Both the position numbers and the translations under genes were made by a program. Below the pieces are notes generated by a model. It did not search any database. It was not told where the DNA came from and saw only the letters and a list, made by a program, of their open reading frames with translations. Below are positions 30,739-38,430 of a DNA stretch of 44,268 nucleotides, piece by piece. Source of the stretch: Acidimicrobiia bacterium (GTDB lineage: Bacteria; Actinomycetota; Acidimicrobiia; Spongiisociales; ZC4RG35); contig PKRG01000021.1 of assembly GCA_017577575.1 (NCBI GenBank), forward strand, positions 1 to 44,268, in the 5' to 3' direction. Position 1 is the stretch's first letter. Every line of letters begins with the position of its first letter.

Positions 30739-31467
30739 TCAGCCCAGGTCGAGTGCCTGGACGGCGTCTCCGAGGACGTAGACGCCGACGAGGAACAGCA
30801 CCCAGGCCGTCATCTCCCCCGAGTTGCGGCTCATCCACCCTTCCACCCTGTGGAGGAACGGGGCGATCCGGTCGTGCCACAGGAAGCGGATCACGGCCAG
30901 CACGAGGGCGGGGAGCACCATCACGACGCAATAGCCGGCCAGGACCAGCGCCGATCCCCCGAGCCCGAGGCCGGAAGCGGTGAGGAGCCCGATCGCCCCC
31001 AGGTACGGCACCATCGAGGCTGCCTCCACCGAGGTGGCGGTGAGCGCCAGCGTCACCACCCCGGCCGCCGAGCCCTCGGCGCTGACGGCTCGGTCGCGCC
31101 ATCGCTGCATGCGGCTCGGCCCCCGGGCAGCGCGGCGGGCGGCCTTCTTCGCCTTCCCCTCCTTCGTCCACGGCTCGATCGTGATCCCCAGCACGACCAG
31201 CACGATGGCCAGCCCCAGTTGAGCGAACCGCACCGGCCGCAAGGCGAGCAGACGGTCGAAGGTGGAGGTGAACCAGTCGAGGCCCGACAGGAGGGCGACT
31301 CCCAGGGCGAAGTAGAACGCGGCCACGGTGCCCAAGAACAGGAGCACACGGTGGGGCGAAGGCCGGCCCGGGGACAGCAGCAGCCAGAGAGGGATCAAGA
31401 GGGTCCCGAAGCTGGTGCTGTCGATCAGGGCCAGCACGGCCAACGGGATCAACAATCCTGCTTCCAC
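30739..31467 (-). CDS. GAP (Sap-like) family membrane protein
   Basis: A 242-residue polytopic membrane protein with six hydrophobic segments, of the GAP/Sap family (sulfolipid- and peptidoglycolipid-addressing proteins) in the LysE superfamily. Signatures: LALIDSTSFGTLLIPLWLLL at the N-terminus, a basic cytoplasmic loop (KEGKAKKAARRAARG) and AASMVPYLGAIGLLTASG. Mycobacterial relatives help move surface glycolipids. The substrate here is unknown. GTG 31467 is leaderless, 7 nt after TAAAAC (31480-31475), and diverges from a TetR gene across a perfect palindrome, so TetR control is likely. Confidence 0.85.
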   Translation of the reverse strand: MEAGLLIPLAVLALIDSTSFGTLLIPLWLLLSPGRPSPHRVLLFLGTVAAFYFALGVALLSGLDWFTSTFDRLLALRPVRFAQLGLAIVLVVLGITIEPWTKEGKAKKAARRAARGPSRMQRWRDRAVSAEGSAAGVVTLALTATSVEAASMVPYLGAIGLLTASGLGLGGSALVLAGYCVVMVLPALVLAVIRFLWHDRIAPFLHRVEGWMSRNSGEMTAWVLFLVGVYVLGDAVQALDLG

Positions 31468-31478
31468 GTCGCCTGTTT

Positions 31479-31494
31479 TAGCACAGTTGTGCTA
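31479..31494. promoter_or_regulatory. Operator between GAP gene and tetR
   Basis: TAGCACA-GT-TGTGCTA is a perfect 16-nt palindrome in the 37-nt gap between the divergent GAP and tetR starts. A second palindrome, GTTGT-gct-ACAAC (31486-31498), overlaps it. The -10 boxes of both genes (TAAAAC leftward, TACAAC rightward) overlap or abut it, so one bound TetR dimer could block both promoters. Confidence 0.8.
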
Positions 31495-31504
31495 CAACGT
31501 GTAC

Positions 31505-32092
31505 ATGCCGCGGTACGTGGACGAGACGGCTCGCCGTCGACTGATCGCCGAAGCCACCATGCGCCTCGTGGCCGCCGATGGCCTGCAGGCAGCATCGGTG
31601 CGGAGGATCGCCGACGAGGCAGGGCTGTCGATGGGGTCGCTCCGCCACTATTTCCGGTCCCAGGACGAGCTGATCGTCTACACGATGAGGCTGATCCGCG
31701 ACCGGGTGCGAGACCGCATCCAGAAACTCGACCTGCCTCCAGACGACCCCGTGGCCGCCGCCACCACCCTCCTTTCCGAGCTGATCCCGCTCGACAGGGA
31801 TCGGATGGCGGAGTTCGAGGTGTGGCTGGCGCTGTCGGGGCGTTCCCTGGTCAATCCGGCCTTGGCGGAGGTCCGGGAGCAGTCCGACACCGACATCCGC
31901 CGGCTGTGCGAACGCGTGGTGCGCTGGTTCTGCGGGGACGCCGAAGACGAAAGGATCCGCCTCGAGACCGAACGGCTCTACGCCCTCGTCGACGGGCTGG
32001 CACTCCACCGGGCGATGCAGCCGGATGCGACGACCACGGAAGCGGTCGTGGCGACGCTACGCCGTCACCTGGAGGCCTTGCGCGGGGACTGA
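31505..32092 (+). CDS. TetR family transcriptional regulator
   Basis: A 195-residue regulator. The N-terminal helix-turn-helix reads RRLIAEATMRLVAADGLQAASVRRIADEAGLSMGSLRHYF, a textbook TetR DNA-binding domain (residues about 9 to 55). The C-terminal ligand domain (LLSELIPLDRDRMAEFEVWLALSGRSL) resembles the BetI/TetR_C group. It should repress itself and the divergent GAP gene through the palindrome at 31479-31494. The ATG is 6 nt after TACAAC, so it is leaderless. The inducer is unknown. Confidence 0.92.
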   Translation: MPRYVDETARRRLIAEATMRLVAADGLQAASVRRIADEAGLSMGSLRHYFRSQDELIVYTMRLIRDRVRDRIQKLDLPPDDPVAAATTLLSELIPLDRDRMAEFEVWLALSGRSLVNPALAEVREQSDTDIRRLCERVVRWFCGDAEDERIRLETERLYALVDGLALHRAMQPDATTTEAVVATLRRHLEALRGD

Positions 32093-32094
32093 GG

Positions 32095-32868
32095 TCAGCG
32101 GGAGGCCATCGCGACCCGCCGCGCCCAGGCGATGTCGGCAGCCTGCTCCTCCGCGCCCCCCGGCGTCTCGACGACGACGGGGCAGTCGACCGCCGCCACC
32201 ACCGCGGCGAGGAGATCCTCGGGGATCTCACCGTCCCCGATGTTGGCGTGACGGTCCCGGCGGGAGGCGAAGGGATCCCGGGAGTCGTTGAGGTGGACGA
32301 GGTCGATCCGGCCGGTGATGTCGAGGACCTTTCCCACCAGCTCGTCGAGCGGCTCGCCTCCCGCCCAGGCGTGGCAGGTGTCGAGCACGAACCCCACTCC
32401 CCGATCGCCGACCGCCGCCCACAGGCCCGCCAGCTGCTCGAGGCGGCGGGCCACCGCCTTGTCGCCGCCGGCGGTGTTCTCGATCAGGACCGGCACGCTG
32501 GTCTCGAGCTGGTCGAGCGCCTTCTTCCAGCGGTCGTAGCCCTCGGACACGTCGCCGTCGCCGGTGACGTGCCCGCCGTGGACCACCACCCCGGCGGCTC
32601 CGATCTCGGCCGCCGCGTCGCACGTTTCCTGGAGGATGCGGCGACTCGGGATCCGGACCCGGTTGTTGTCGGCGCACAGGTTGATCAGATACGGGGCGTG
32701 CACGTAGATCGGGATGTCGGCCGACGCCAGATCGGCGGCGTCGGAGCGGGGCACCGGCTTCCTCCACGACTGCGGGTTCGAGAGGAAGATCTGTACGACG
32801 TCCGCCCCGCGCGCTCGGGCTTCCCCCAGCGGGTCGGCGGCCGGCACGTGGGCTCCGATCCGTCTCAT
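32095..32868 (-). CDS. nfo: Endonuclease IV (AP endonuclease)
   Basis: A 257-residue TIM-barrel AP endonuclease that cuts DNA at abasic sites. All metal-ligand motifs appear in order: YVHAPYLINL (His), VVHGGH (His), LIENTAGG (Glu), VLDTCHAWAGG (Asp, His), VHLNDSR (His), RRDRHANIGDGEI (Asp, His) and VVVETPG (Glu). It is about 25 residues shorter than the Escherichia coli enzyme, within family range. The ATG overlaps the upstream stop (ATGA), placing it third in a pyrE-PH-nfo operon. It ends 2 nt after tetR, convergent. Confidence 0.93.
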   Translation of the reverse strand: MRRIGAHVPAADPLGEARARGADVVQIFLSNPQSWRKPVPRSDAADLASADIPIYVHAPYLINLCADNNRVRIPSRRILQETCDAAAEIGAAGVVVHGGHVTGDGDVSEGYDRWKKALDQLETSVPVLIENTAGGDKAVARRLEQLAGLWAAVGDRGVGFVLDTCHAWAGGEPLDELVGKVLDITGRIDLVHLNDSRDPFASRRDRHANIGDGEIPEDLLAAVVAAVDCPVVVETPGGAEEQAADIAWARRVAMASR

Positions 32869-33476
32869 GGCTGCGGCGGACGATGCCGGGCGACCGTGAT
32901 GGCGTGATCGACGATCGTCTTCACGACGTCGTCGGGGCGGCGGTCCCAGTCGGTGGCGAACAGCGCCACCGTTCGCTCGTCGAAGCGCCGCCCCGACCAG
33001 GGGTTGTCGGGAAGGAGGTCGGGCTCTTTGACCTCGATGATCAGGACCTCGACGTCCTCCTCGTCGTCTTCGAGGGTGCCGGCGTCGATGTCGTAGAGGG
33101 AGAACCAAGGCAGGACGGTCATCGGCCGGAATGGCCCATTCATCCGCACGTGGAGCCCTTCCTCGGTGGTGACCAGCAACGGGGCGGGAAAGAACAGCTC
33201 TTTGAGACCCCACGCCAGGACGACGCCGCCCACGACCACCAGCGCCCACGCCCAGATGGTGTCGCGCATGTCGAGGCTCTGGGGGTCGGAATCGAACACG
33301 AAGTCGCTCACCCAGCCGATGATCCGCTGGTGCCACAGCACGTCCACCCCCACCACCACGGCGGGGATGGCAGCCAGGGAGGCCAGCCACGTCTTGAGAG
33401 TGGACCGATGGACCACCAGCGGCTCGAACAGGGGCTCCGGGGAGGTTCGGGGCGGAGCCATCGGCTCGCTGGTCAC
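32865..33476 (-). CDS. Membrane protein with PH-like soluble domain
   Basis: A 203-residue protein with two hydrophobic helices (LASLAAIPAVVVGVDVLW and IWAWALVVVGGVVLAWGLK) and a C-terminal soluble region whose pattern (LVTTEEGLHVRMNGPFRPMTVLPWFSLYDI, then a DDEEDVEVLIIEV acidic stretch) resembles bacterial PH-type domains. The family is not identified with certainty and the role is unknown. GTG 33476 overlaps the pyrE stop by 4 nt, with a GGAG ribosome binding site 7 nt upstream, and its own stop overlaps the nfo start. Confidence 0.75.
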   Translation of the reverse strand: MTSEPMAPPRTSPEPLFEPLVVHRSTLKTWLASLAAIPAVVVGVDVLWHQRIIGWVSDFVFDSDPQSLDMRDTIWAWALVVVGGVVLAWGLKELFFPAPLLVTTEEGLHVRMNGPFRPMTVLPWFSLYDIDAGTLEDDEEDVEVLIIEVKEPDLLPDNPWSGRRFDERTVALFATDWDRRPDDVVKTIVDHAITVARHRPPQP

Positions 33477-34012
33477 AGTTCGACTCCGAGGTCCTCGGGC
33501 AGGACCAAAGCCACGTAGGGGATGGAACGGGACGCCATCGAGGTTCCAACGGTACCCCCGGACCGGTCGAACAGAGAGATCGCCTGCACCACTACCAGGC
33601 CGGCCGACTCGGCGACGTCGATCGCCTCCAGGAAGGCGCGGCCCGTGGTCGTGGTGTCCTCAAGCACGGCGACGCGCCTTCCCGGGCCGACCGGGCCGAC
33701 GAGCCGCCCTCCGGCCCCGTGGTCCTTCTCGGCCTTGCGGATCGAGAACGCGTCCAGGCGACCCCCTGAATGGGTGGCCGTCGCCACGGCGATGGGGTCG
33801 GCGCCCATCGTCATTCCCCCCACCGCTTCCACCTGGGGGTCTAGCACCTCCAACACGGCCTGGGCGACCAGCACCGAGCCCGTCCCTGAGAAGGTGGTCT
33901 GGCGGGCGTCCATGTACCAGTCGGCCACGGCTCCGGACGCCAGCCGGAAGGGGCCGTCGGTGCGCAGGGAGTGAGCGCGGAGATGGTCGATCAATGCCTG
34001 ACGAGGGGCCAT
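33473..34012 (-). CDS. pyrE: Orotate phosphoribosyltransferase
   Basis: Converts orotate and PRPP to orotidine 5'-phosphate in pyrimidine synthesis. The 179-residue protein has the family N-terminus (GPFRLASGAVADWYMDARQTT), the FSIRKAEKDHGAGG loop that carries catalytic Lys, and the PRPP-binding motif VAVLEDTTTTGRAFLEAI. The ATG lies 9 nt after a TACCAT -10 box (34027-34022). It is the first gene of a tight three-gene operon with 4-nt overlaps and diverges from the AtuA-like gene. Confidence 0.94.
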   Translation of the reverse strand: MAPRQALIDHLRAHSLRTDGPFRLASGAVADWYMDARQTTFSGTGSVLVAQAVLEVLDPQVEAVGGMTMGADPIAVATATHSGGRLDAFSIRKAEKDHGAGGRLVGPVGPGRRVAVLEDTTTTGRAFLEAIDVAESAGLVVVQAISLFDRSGGTVGTSMASRSIPYVALVLPEDLGVEL

Positions 34013-34074
34013 GGCCGACGAATGGTAGAAGCCGCAGGGAATGCGGCAGCCCGGATCTCTATCGTCGGGACGGA

Positions 34075-35814
34075 ATGGACGTGGTCCGGATCGCGAACTG
34101 CTCGGGATTCTTCGGCGACCGCCTGAGCGCGGCCCGGGAGATGGTCGAGGGTGGCCCCATCGACTTCCTCACCGGTGACTACCTGGCCGAGCTGACGATG
34201 GCGCTCCTGTGGCGCAGCCGCCGCCGCGACCCGTCCCGGGGCTACGCCCACACGTTCCTCCGCCAGATGGAGGAGGTGATCGGCACCTGCCTGGACCGCG
34301 GCATCAGGGTCGTGACGAACGCCGGCGGGCTCGCCCCCGACCGGCTCGGAGGGGAACTGGAGGATCTCGCCGCCCGGCTCGGCCTGTCGCCGACCATCGC
34401 CACCGTGACGGGCGACGACCTCACCGGCCGAGTCGCCGAGCTGGAGATCCTGTCGCCCCGCGACCGGGCACCCGTCGACCCCGCCGGGATCCTCACCGCC
34501 AACGCCTACCTCGGCTGCGCCGGGATCGTCGCCGCCCTCGACCGGGGGGCCGACATCGTCGTGTGCGGACGGGTCACCGACGCCGCCTTGGTGATGGGCC
34601 CCGCCGTCCACGCCTTCGGTTGGCGACCCGACGACTGGGACCGCCTCGCCTCGGCCCTCGTCGCCGGCCACGTCCTGGAGTGCGGCGCCCAGACGACCGG
34701 CGGCAACTTCTCGTTCTTCCGGGAGGTCCCCGGCCTCGAGCACGTCGGCTTCCCCCTGGCGGAGCTTCGTCCCGACGGCAGCTTCGTCGTCACCAAGCAC
34801 CCCGGGACCGGGGGGACGGTCACTACCGAGACCGTCACCGCCCAGCTGCTCTACGAGATCGGCGGGCACCGCTACGCCAACCCCGACGTGACCGCCCGCT
34901 TCGACACGATCCGCCTCCGCCAGGCCGGGCCCGACCGGGTGGAGGTGAACGGCGTGGTCGGTGAGCCCCCTCCCCCGGAGCTGAAGGTGGCCGTGACCCG
35001 GCTGGGCGGCTACCGCAACCAGGTGACCTTCGTCCTCACCGGCCTCGACGTCGAAGCCAAAGCCGAGGCCGCAGAACGCGCCCTCTGGCACGCCGTCGGC
35101 GGGCGGGAGCGTTTCTCGGCCGCCCACGTGGACCTGATCCGGAGCGACCGGGAGGACCCCCCCACCAACGCCGAGGCGATGGCGTACCTGCGCATCACCG
35201 TGTACGACCCCGACGCCGAGAAGGTCGGACGGGCGTTCTCCAACGCCGCCGTCGAGATGGCGCTCGCCCACTACCCCGGCCTGTTCCTCACCTCGCCCCC
35301 TGCCGAAGCCTCCCCCTACACGATCTTCGAGCCCGGAGTGGTTTCCCGCCGCGACGTCCCGATGACGGTGACGGTGGGCGGGGAGACGTTCACGGTCTCG
35401 AGCGAGGTCCCCGCCACCCGCAGGCTGGGTGGAGACGAGCCGGTAGACGTCCCCGAACCGGCACCGGAGGGCGAGACGGTGGTGGCGCCGCTGGGCGAAG
35501 TCGTCGGCGCCCGCTCCGGCGACAAGGGAAGCGACGCCAACGTCGGCGTGTGGGCACGCGACCCGGAGGCGTTCCCGTGGCTGGCCCACACCCTCACGGT
35601 CGAGGAGTTCCGCCGGCTCGTCCCGGAAGCCTCCGCGCTCGAGGTCGAACGGCACGTCTTCCCCAACCTCGGCGCCCTCAACTTCGTGGTGAGAGGGCTC
35701 TTGGGCCAGGGCGCGGCCGCCAATCCCCGGGTCGATCCGCAGGCGAAGTCGCTCGGCGAATACCTCAGGTCGAAGCGGATCCCGATGCCGGCGGAGCTCC
35801 GTCGCCGAGTATGA
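34075..35814 (+). CDS. AtuA-like acyclic terpene utilization protein (DUF1446 plus C-terminal AtuA domain)
   Basis: A 579-residue two-domain protein. The N-terminal DUF1446 part has RIANCSGFFGDRLSAAREM, IDFLTGDYLAELTMALL, VTNAGGLAPD and VCGRVTDAALVMGPAVHAFGW. The C-terminal AtuA-type ferredoxin-fold part has ARSGDKGSDANVGVWARD and FPNLGALNFVVRGLLGQG. AtuA belongs to the geranyl-CoA catabolic cluster of Pseudomonas, but its reaction is unknown. Here there is no acyl-CoA carboxylase or geranyl-CoA gene nearby, so terpene degradation is not supported by context. The TATCGT box (34060-34065) lies 9 nt before the ATG. Confidence 0.88.
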   Translation: MDVVRIANCSGFFGDRLSAAREMVEGGPIDFLTGDYLAELTMALLWRSRRRDPSRGYAHTFLRQMEEVIGTCLDRGIRVVTNAGGLAPDRLGGELEDLAARLGLSPTIATVTGDDLTGRVAELEILSPRDRAPVDPAGILTANAYLGCAGIVAALDRGADIVVCGRVTDAALVMGPAVHAFGWRPDDWDRLASALVAGHVLECGAQTTGGNFSFFREVPGLEHVGFPLAELRPDGSFVVTKHPGTGGTVTTETVTAQLLYEIGGHRYANPDVTARFDTIRLRQAGPDRVEVNGVVGEPPPPELKVAVTRLGGYRNQVTFVLTGLDVEAKAEAAERALWHAVGGRERFSAAHVDLIRSDREDPPTNAEAMAYLRITVYDPDAEKVGRAFSNAAVEMALAHYPGLFLTSPPAEASPYTIFEPGVVSRRDVPMTVTVGGETFTVSSEVPATRRLGGDEPVDVPEPAPEGETVVAPLGEVVGARSGDKGSDANVGVWARDPEAFPWLAHTLTVEEFRRLVPEASALEVERHVFPNLGALNFVVRGLLGQGAAANPRVDPQAKSLGEYLRSKRIPMPAELRRRV

Positions 35815-35865
35815 GTCGTGCGGAGCACAGGCAAATCCGGCGACGGTCGTTACCATTTCCGGTCG

Positions 35866-36639
35866 GTGAAGCGCCCCTCCGACCTCCTCTACAAGCTGTA
35901 CGAAGACCGGCTGGTCCGTTCGCTCGACCCGACGCGCCTGCCCCGGCACCTGGGAATCGTGCTCGACGGGCACCGCCGCTACGCCCGCCAAGAGGGCCTC
36001 CCCAGCTACACGGACTCCTACCGGGCGGGGATGCGGCGCTTCGAGGAGTTCCTCGGCTGGGCGGAAGAGCTGAGCATCCCGGCGGTGACCGCATGGGTCC
36101 TGTCCCGGGAGAACCTGGCCCGACCCCGCGAGGAGCTCGACCCCTACTTCGACGTCCTCATCGAGCTGTTCGGGCGCCTCCCGGACATCTGCGAACGCTA
36201 CGACATGTCGATCCGGTTCATCGGATCGCTGGACCTGCTCCCCGATGACGTCGTGGCCGCGGCGAAGGCGGCCGAAGCGGCCCGGCCCGACGGCCGGCAC
36301 CGCCTCAACATCGCCATGGGTTACGGGGGACGTCAGGAGATCGTCGATGCCGTCCGCGACCTGATCGGCGAGCTGGCGGCGAAAGGCATCCCCCCCGAGG
36401 AGATGCCCAACCACATCGACGCCGACGCGCTCGCCCAGCACATGTACTCGGCCGACCTGCCCGACCCGGACCTGCTGATCCGCACCTCCGGCGAGTCGCG
36501 GCTGTCGGGCTTCCTCCTGTGGCAGTCTGCCTACGCCGAGTTCGTGTTCGTCGACGTCTACTGGCCGGCGTTCCGCCGGGTCGACTTCCTGCGGGCGATC
36601 CGCGATTTCAGCCGCCGGGAGCGCCGGTTCGGCCGCTGA
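35866..36639 (+). CDS. Short-chain Z-isoprenyl diphosphate synthase (UppS family)
   Basis: A 257-residue cis-prenyl transferase. The catalytic block reads HLGIVLDGHRRYAR, with His replacing the usual Asn after DG; Asp is retained. Later blocks WVLSRENLAR, MGYGGRQEIVDA, DPDLLIRTSGESRLSGFLLWQ and YWPAFRRVDFLRAIRDFS match the Mycobacterium Rv1086 branch (Z,E-farnesyl diphosphate synthase), as does the N-terminal YKLYEDRLVRSL. The product may therefore be a short prenyl diphosphate rather than undecaprenyl diphosphate. GTG 35866 is chosen because TACCAT (35851-35856) is a -10 box 9 nt upstream; the frame is open back to a GTG at 35818. Confidence 0.88.
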   Translation: MKRPSDLLYKLYEDRLVRSLDPTRLPRHLGIVLDGHRRYARQEGLPSYTDSYRAGMRRFEEFLGWAEELSIPAVTAWVLSRENLARPREELDPYFDVLIELFGRLPDICERYDMSIRFIGSLDLLPDDVVAAAKAAEAARPDGRHRLNIAMGYGGRQEIVDAVRDLIGELAAKGIPPEEMPNHIDADALAQHMYSADLPDPDLLIRTSGESRLSGFLLWQSAYAEFVFVDVYWPAFRRVDFLRAIRDFSRRERRFGR

Positions 36640-36642
36640 CGC

Positions 36643-37659
36643 TCACAGGTGCGGCGCCACCTCTTCGGCCAGCCGGCCCATCAGCTCGATCTGGGGCTCG
36701 AGCTCGAGCGTCGAGAAGTAGCTGCGGGTGACGAACTCGACGTGGACGCCGGCCTTCTCGCGGATGCCCAGGAGCGTCTCGACGATCTGATCGCTCGGCC
36801 CGGCGATCACCTCGCGGTCGAACACCTTCGATAGCTGCTCCTCGGTGGGTCGAGGGGCGGCCGGAGGCGGCCCGGAGCGGCGAGCCGACGCGGACATGTC
36901 CGAGTACTTCCACCGCATGTGCCAGACGTGGCCGCCGTAGACCTCCCGGGCCTTCTCGTAGGAGTCGGCGGGAAGCATCACCGAGTAGTGGACGATGCGC
37001 AGCCCGGAGGGGTCGCGTCCGATCCTCTCGCATTCGTCGCGCAGCCATTGGACCTGTTCGAGGAACTTGTGAGCGGGGGCGTTGGAGAAGATGCCGTCGG
37101 CGAGACGGGCCGCCCGCCGGATCGCCGGCTCGGCGCCGCCGCCGATCAGGACCGGGATCGGGGCCGACGGCTTGGGCCGCACCGCCAACTCCGGCAAGGA
37201 GTAGACGGATCCTTCGTGGCGGAACGGCTCACCCGACCAGGCCCGGGGCAGGATCTGGAGGATCTCTTCCATCGCCCTTCCCCGCCGGGAGATGTCGGCA
37301 CCGAACGCCTCGAACTCGACGTCGACCCATCCCAGCCCCAGGCCGAGAGTGAACCGGCCATGGCTGAGGAGGCTGACGGTGGCGGCGTCCTCGGCGAGGC
37401 GCAGCGGGTCGTGGAGAGGGGCGAGGATCACCCCGGTCCCGATCTCGATCGTGGAGGTGGCCGCGGCGAGGGCTCCGCTCACCACCGCCAGTGACGGCAT
37501 GTAGCCGTCGTCGACGAAGTGGTGCTCGGAGGTCCACACCGACGAGAACCCCAGCCTCTCCGCCTCGCGGGCCACGGCGATGGTCTCGTCGTAGGCGCGT
37601 TGCCAGTCGTCCTCCCCCGGCCGGATCTGTCCGGTCAGGAGCCCGAAACCCAAGCTCAC
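36643..37659 (-). CDS. LLM class flavin- or F420-dependent oxidoreductase
   Basis: A 338-residue luciferase-like monooxygenase-fold protein. Diagnostic segments: AREAERLGFSSVWTSEHHFVDDGYMPSLA, IEIGTGVILAPLHDPLRLAEDAATVSLLSHGR, FTLGLGLGWVDVEFEAFG, PIPVLIGGGAEPAIRRAARLADG and IAGPSDQIVETLLG. Actinobacterial members usually use cofactor F420; the sequence alone does not exclude FMN. The substrate is unknown. GTG 37659 has a GGAGGG ribosome binding site. It is convergent with the prenyl transferase, with a 3-nt gap. Confidence 0.9.
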   Translation of the reverse strand: MSLGFGLLTGQIRPGEDDWQRAYDETIAVAREAERLGFSSVWTSEHHFVDDGYMPSLAVVSGALAAATSTIEIGTGVILAPLHDPLRLAEDAATVSLLSHGRFTLGLGLGWVDVEFEAFGADISRRGRAMEEILQILPRAWSGEPFRHEGSVYSLPELAVRPKPSAPIPVLIGGGAEPAIRRAARLADGIFSNAPAHKFLEQVQWLRDECERIGRDPSGLRIVHYSVMLPADSYEKAREVYGGHVWHMRWKYSDMSASARRSGPPPAAPRPTEEQLSKVFDREVIAGPSDQIVETLLGIREKAGVHVEFVTRSYFSTLELEPQIELMGRLAEEVAPHL

Positions 37660-37739
37660 ATTCCCTCCGTTGGTCTCGACTCGCCTGCGAACCGTACCCG
37701 AGGGCCCCTTATTCCACCCGCCGGTCCTAGCATCGGCTC

Positions 37740-38396
37740 GTGGAGATCGAGCGAGTCACCTGGGGCAGGATGCAGAACCCGATTCGGGGGGTGCTGCACG
37801 GCTCGGCTGCCCTGGTGGCGGCCGTGGGCTGCGCCTTCCTGGTGGTGTGGGCCGCCGACGACCGCATCCTCCTGCCGGGGGCGGCTCTGTTCGGCCTGGC
37901 TCTGGTGACGATGTTCTCGGTGTCGGCCCTCTACCACTCGGTGCCGTGGAGCGAGACGTGGAAGCGCCGGATGCAGCGGCTCGACCACTCGGCGATCTTC
38001 GTGGTGGTGGCGGCGACGTTCACCCCCCTCGCCCTCGCCGCCCTCGACGGAGTGGCCCTCGTCGCCGGGCTGACCCTGGTGTGGGGGATCGCCATCGTCG
38101 GCATCGTCCTCAAGTTCGCCCTCCGCGAGCCGCGCACCGCGGTGTCGGTGGGGCTGCAGCTGGCGATGGGCTGGAGCGCGCTGGTGTGGATGCCGTGGTT
38201 CACCGAACGGCTGGGATGGAACGCGGTGGCGCTGATCCTGGCCGGCGGGCTGTGTTACACGGTGGGGACGATCGTGTACGCCCTCCGGCGTCCCCGGCTG
38301 TTCCCGCGGACGTTCGGCTACCACGAGCTGTTCCACGTGCTCGTCATCGGCGGCGCCGGCCTCCACTACTGGGCGATCGCAGCGGTGGTTGCCTGA
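37740..38396 (+). CDS. Hemolysin III (YqfA/PAQR-like) membrane protein
   Basis: A 218-residue seven-helix membrane protein of the hemolysin III family. The conserved polar residues are present: FSVSALYHSVPW (Ser, His), RLDHSAIFVVVAATFTPL (Asp, His) and GYHELFHVLVIGGAGLHYW with the last histidines. In PAQR relatives these bind zinc and act as a ceramidase-like site; the bacterial function is unclear despite the name. GTG 37740 is leaderless, 7 nt after TAGCAT (37727-37732). Confidence 0.92.
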   Translation: MEIERVTWGRMQNPIRGVLHGSAALVAAVGCAFLVVWAADDRILLPGAALFGLALVTMFSVSALYHSVPWSETWKRRMQRLDHSAIFVVVAATFTPLALAALDGVALVAGLTLVWGIAIVGIVLKFALREPRTAVSVGLQLAMGWSALVWMPWFTERLGWNAVALILAGGLCYTVGTIVYALRRPRLFPRTFGYHELFHVLVIGGAGLHYWAIAAVVA

Positions 38397-38430
38397 CGGG
38401 GAGCCTCTTCGAGGTCTCTACCCTGAGCGA

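Noticed and set aside
33166..34074. N-terminal extension of the AtuA-like protein by about 300 codons
   Set aside because: It runs antisense through pyrE and the PH-like gene; the family N-terminus begins at MDVVRIANCSG.
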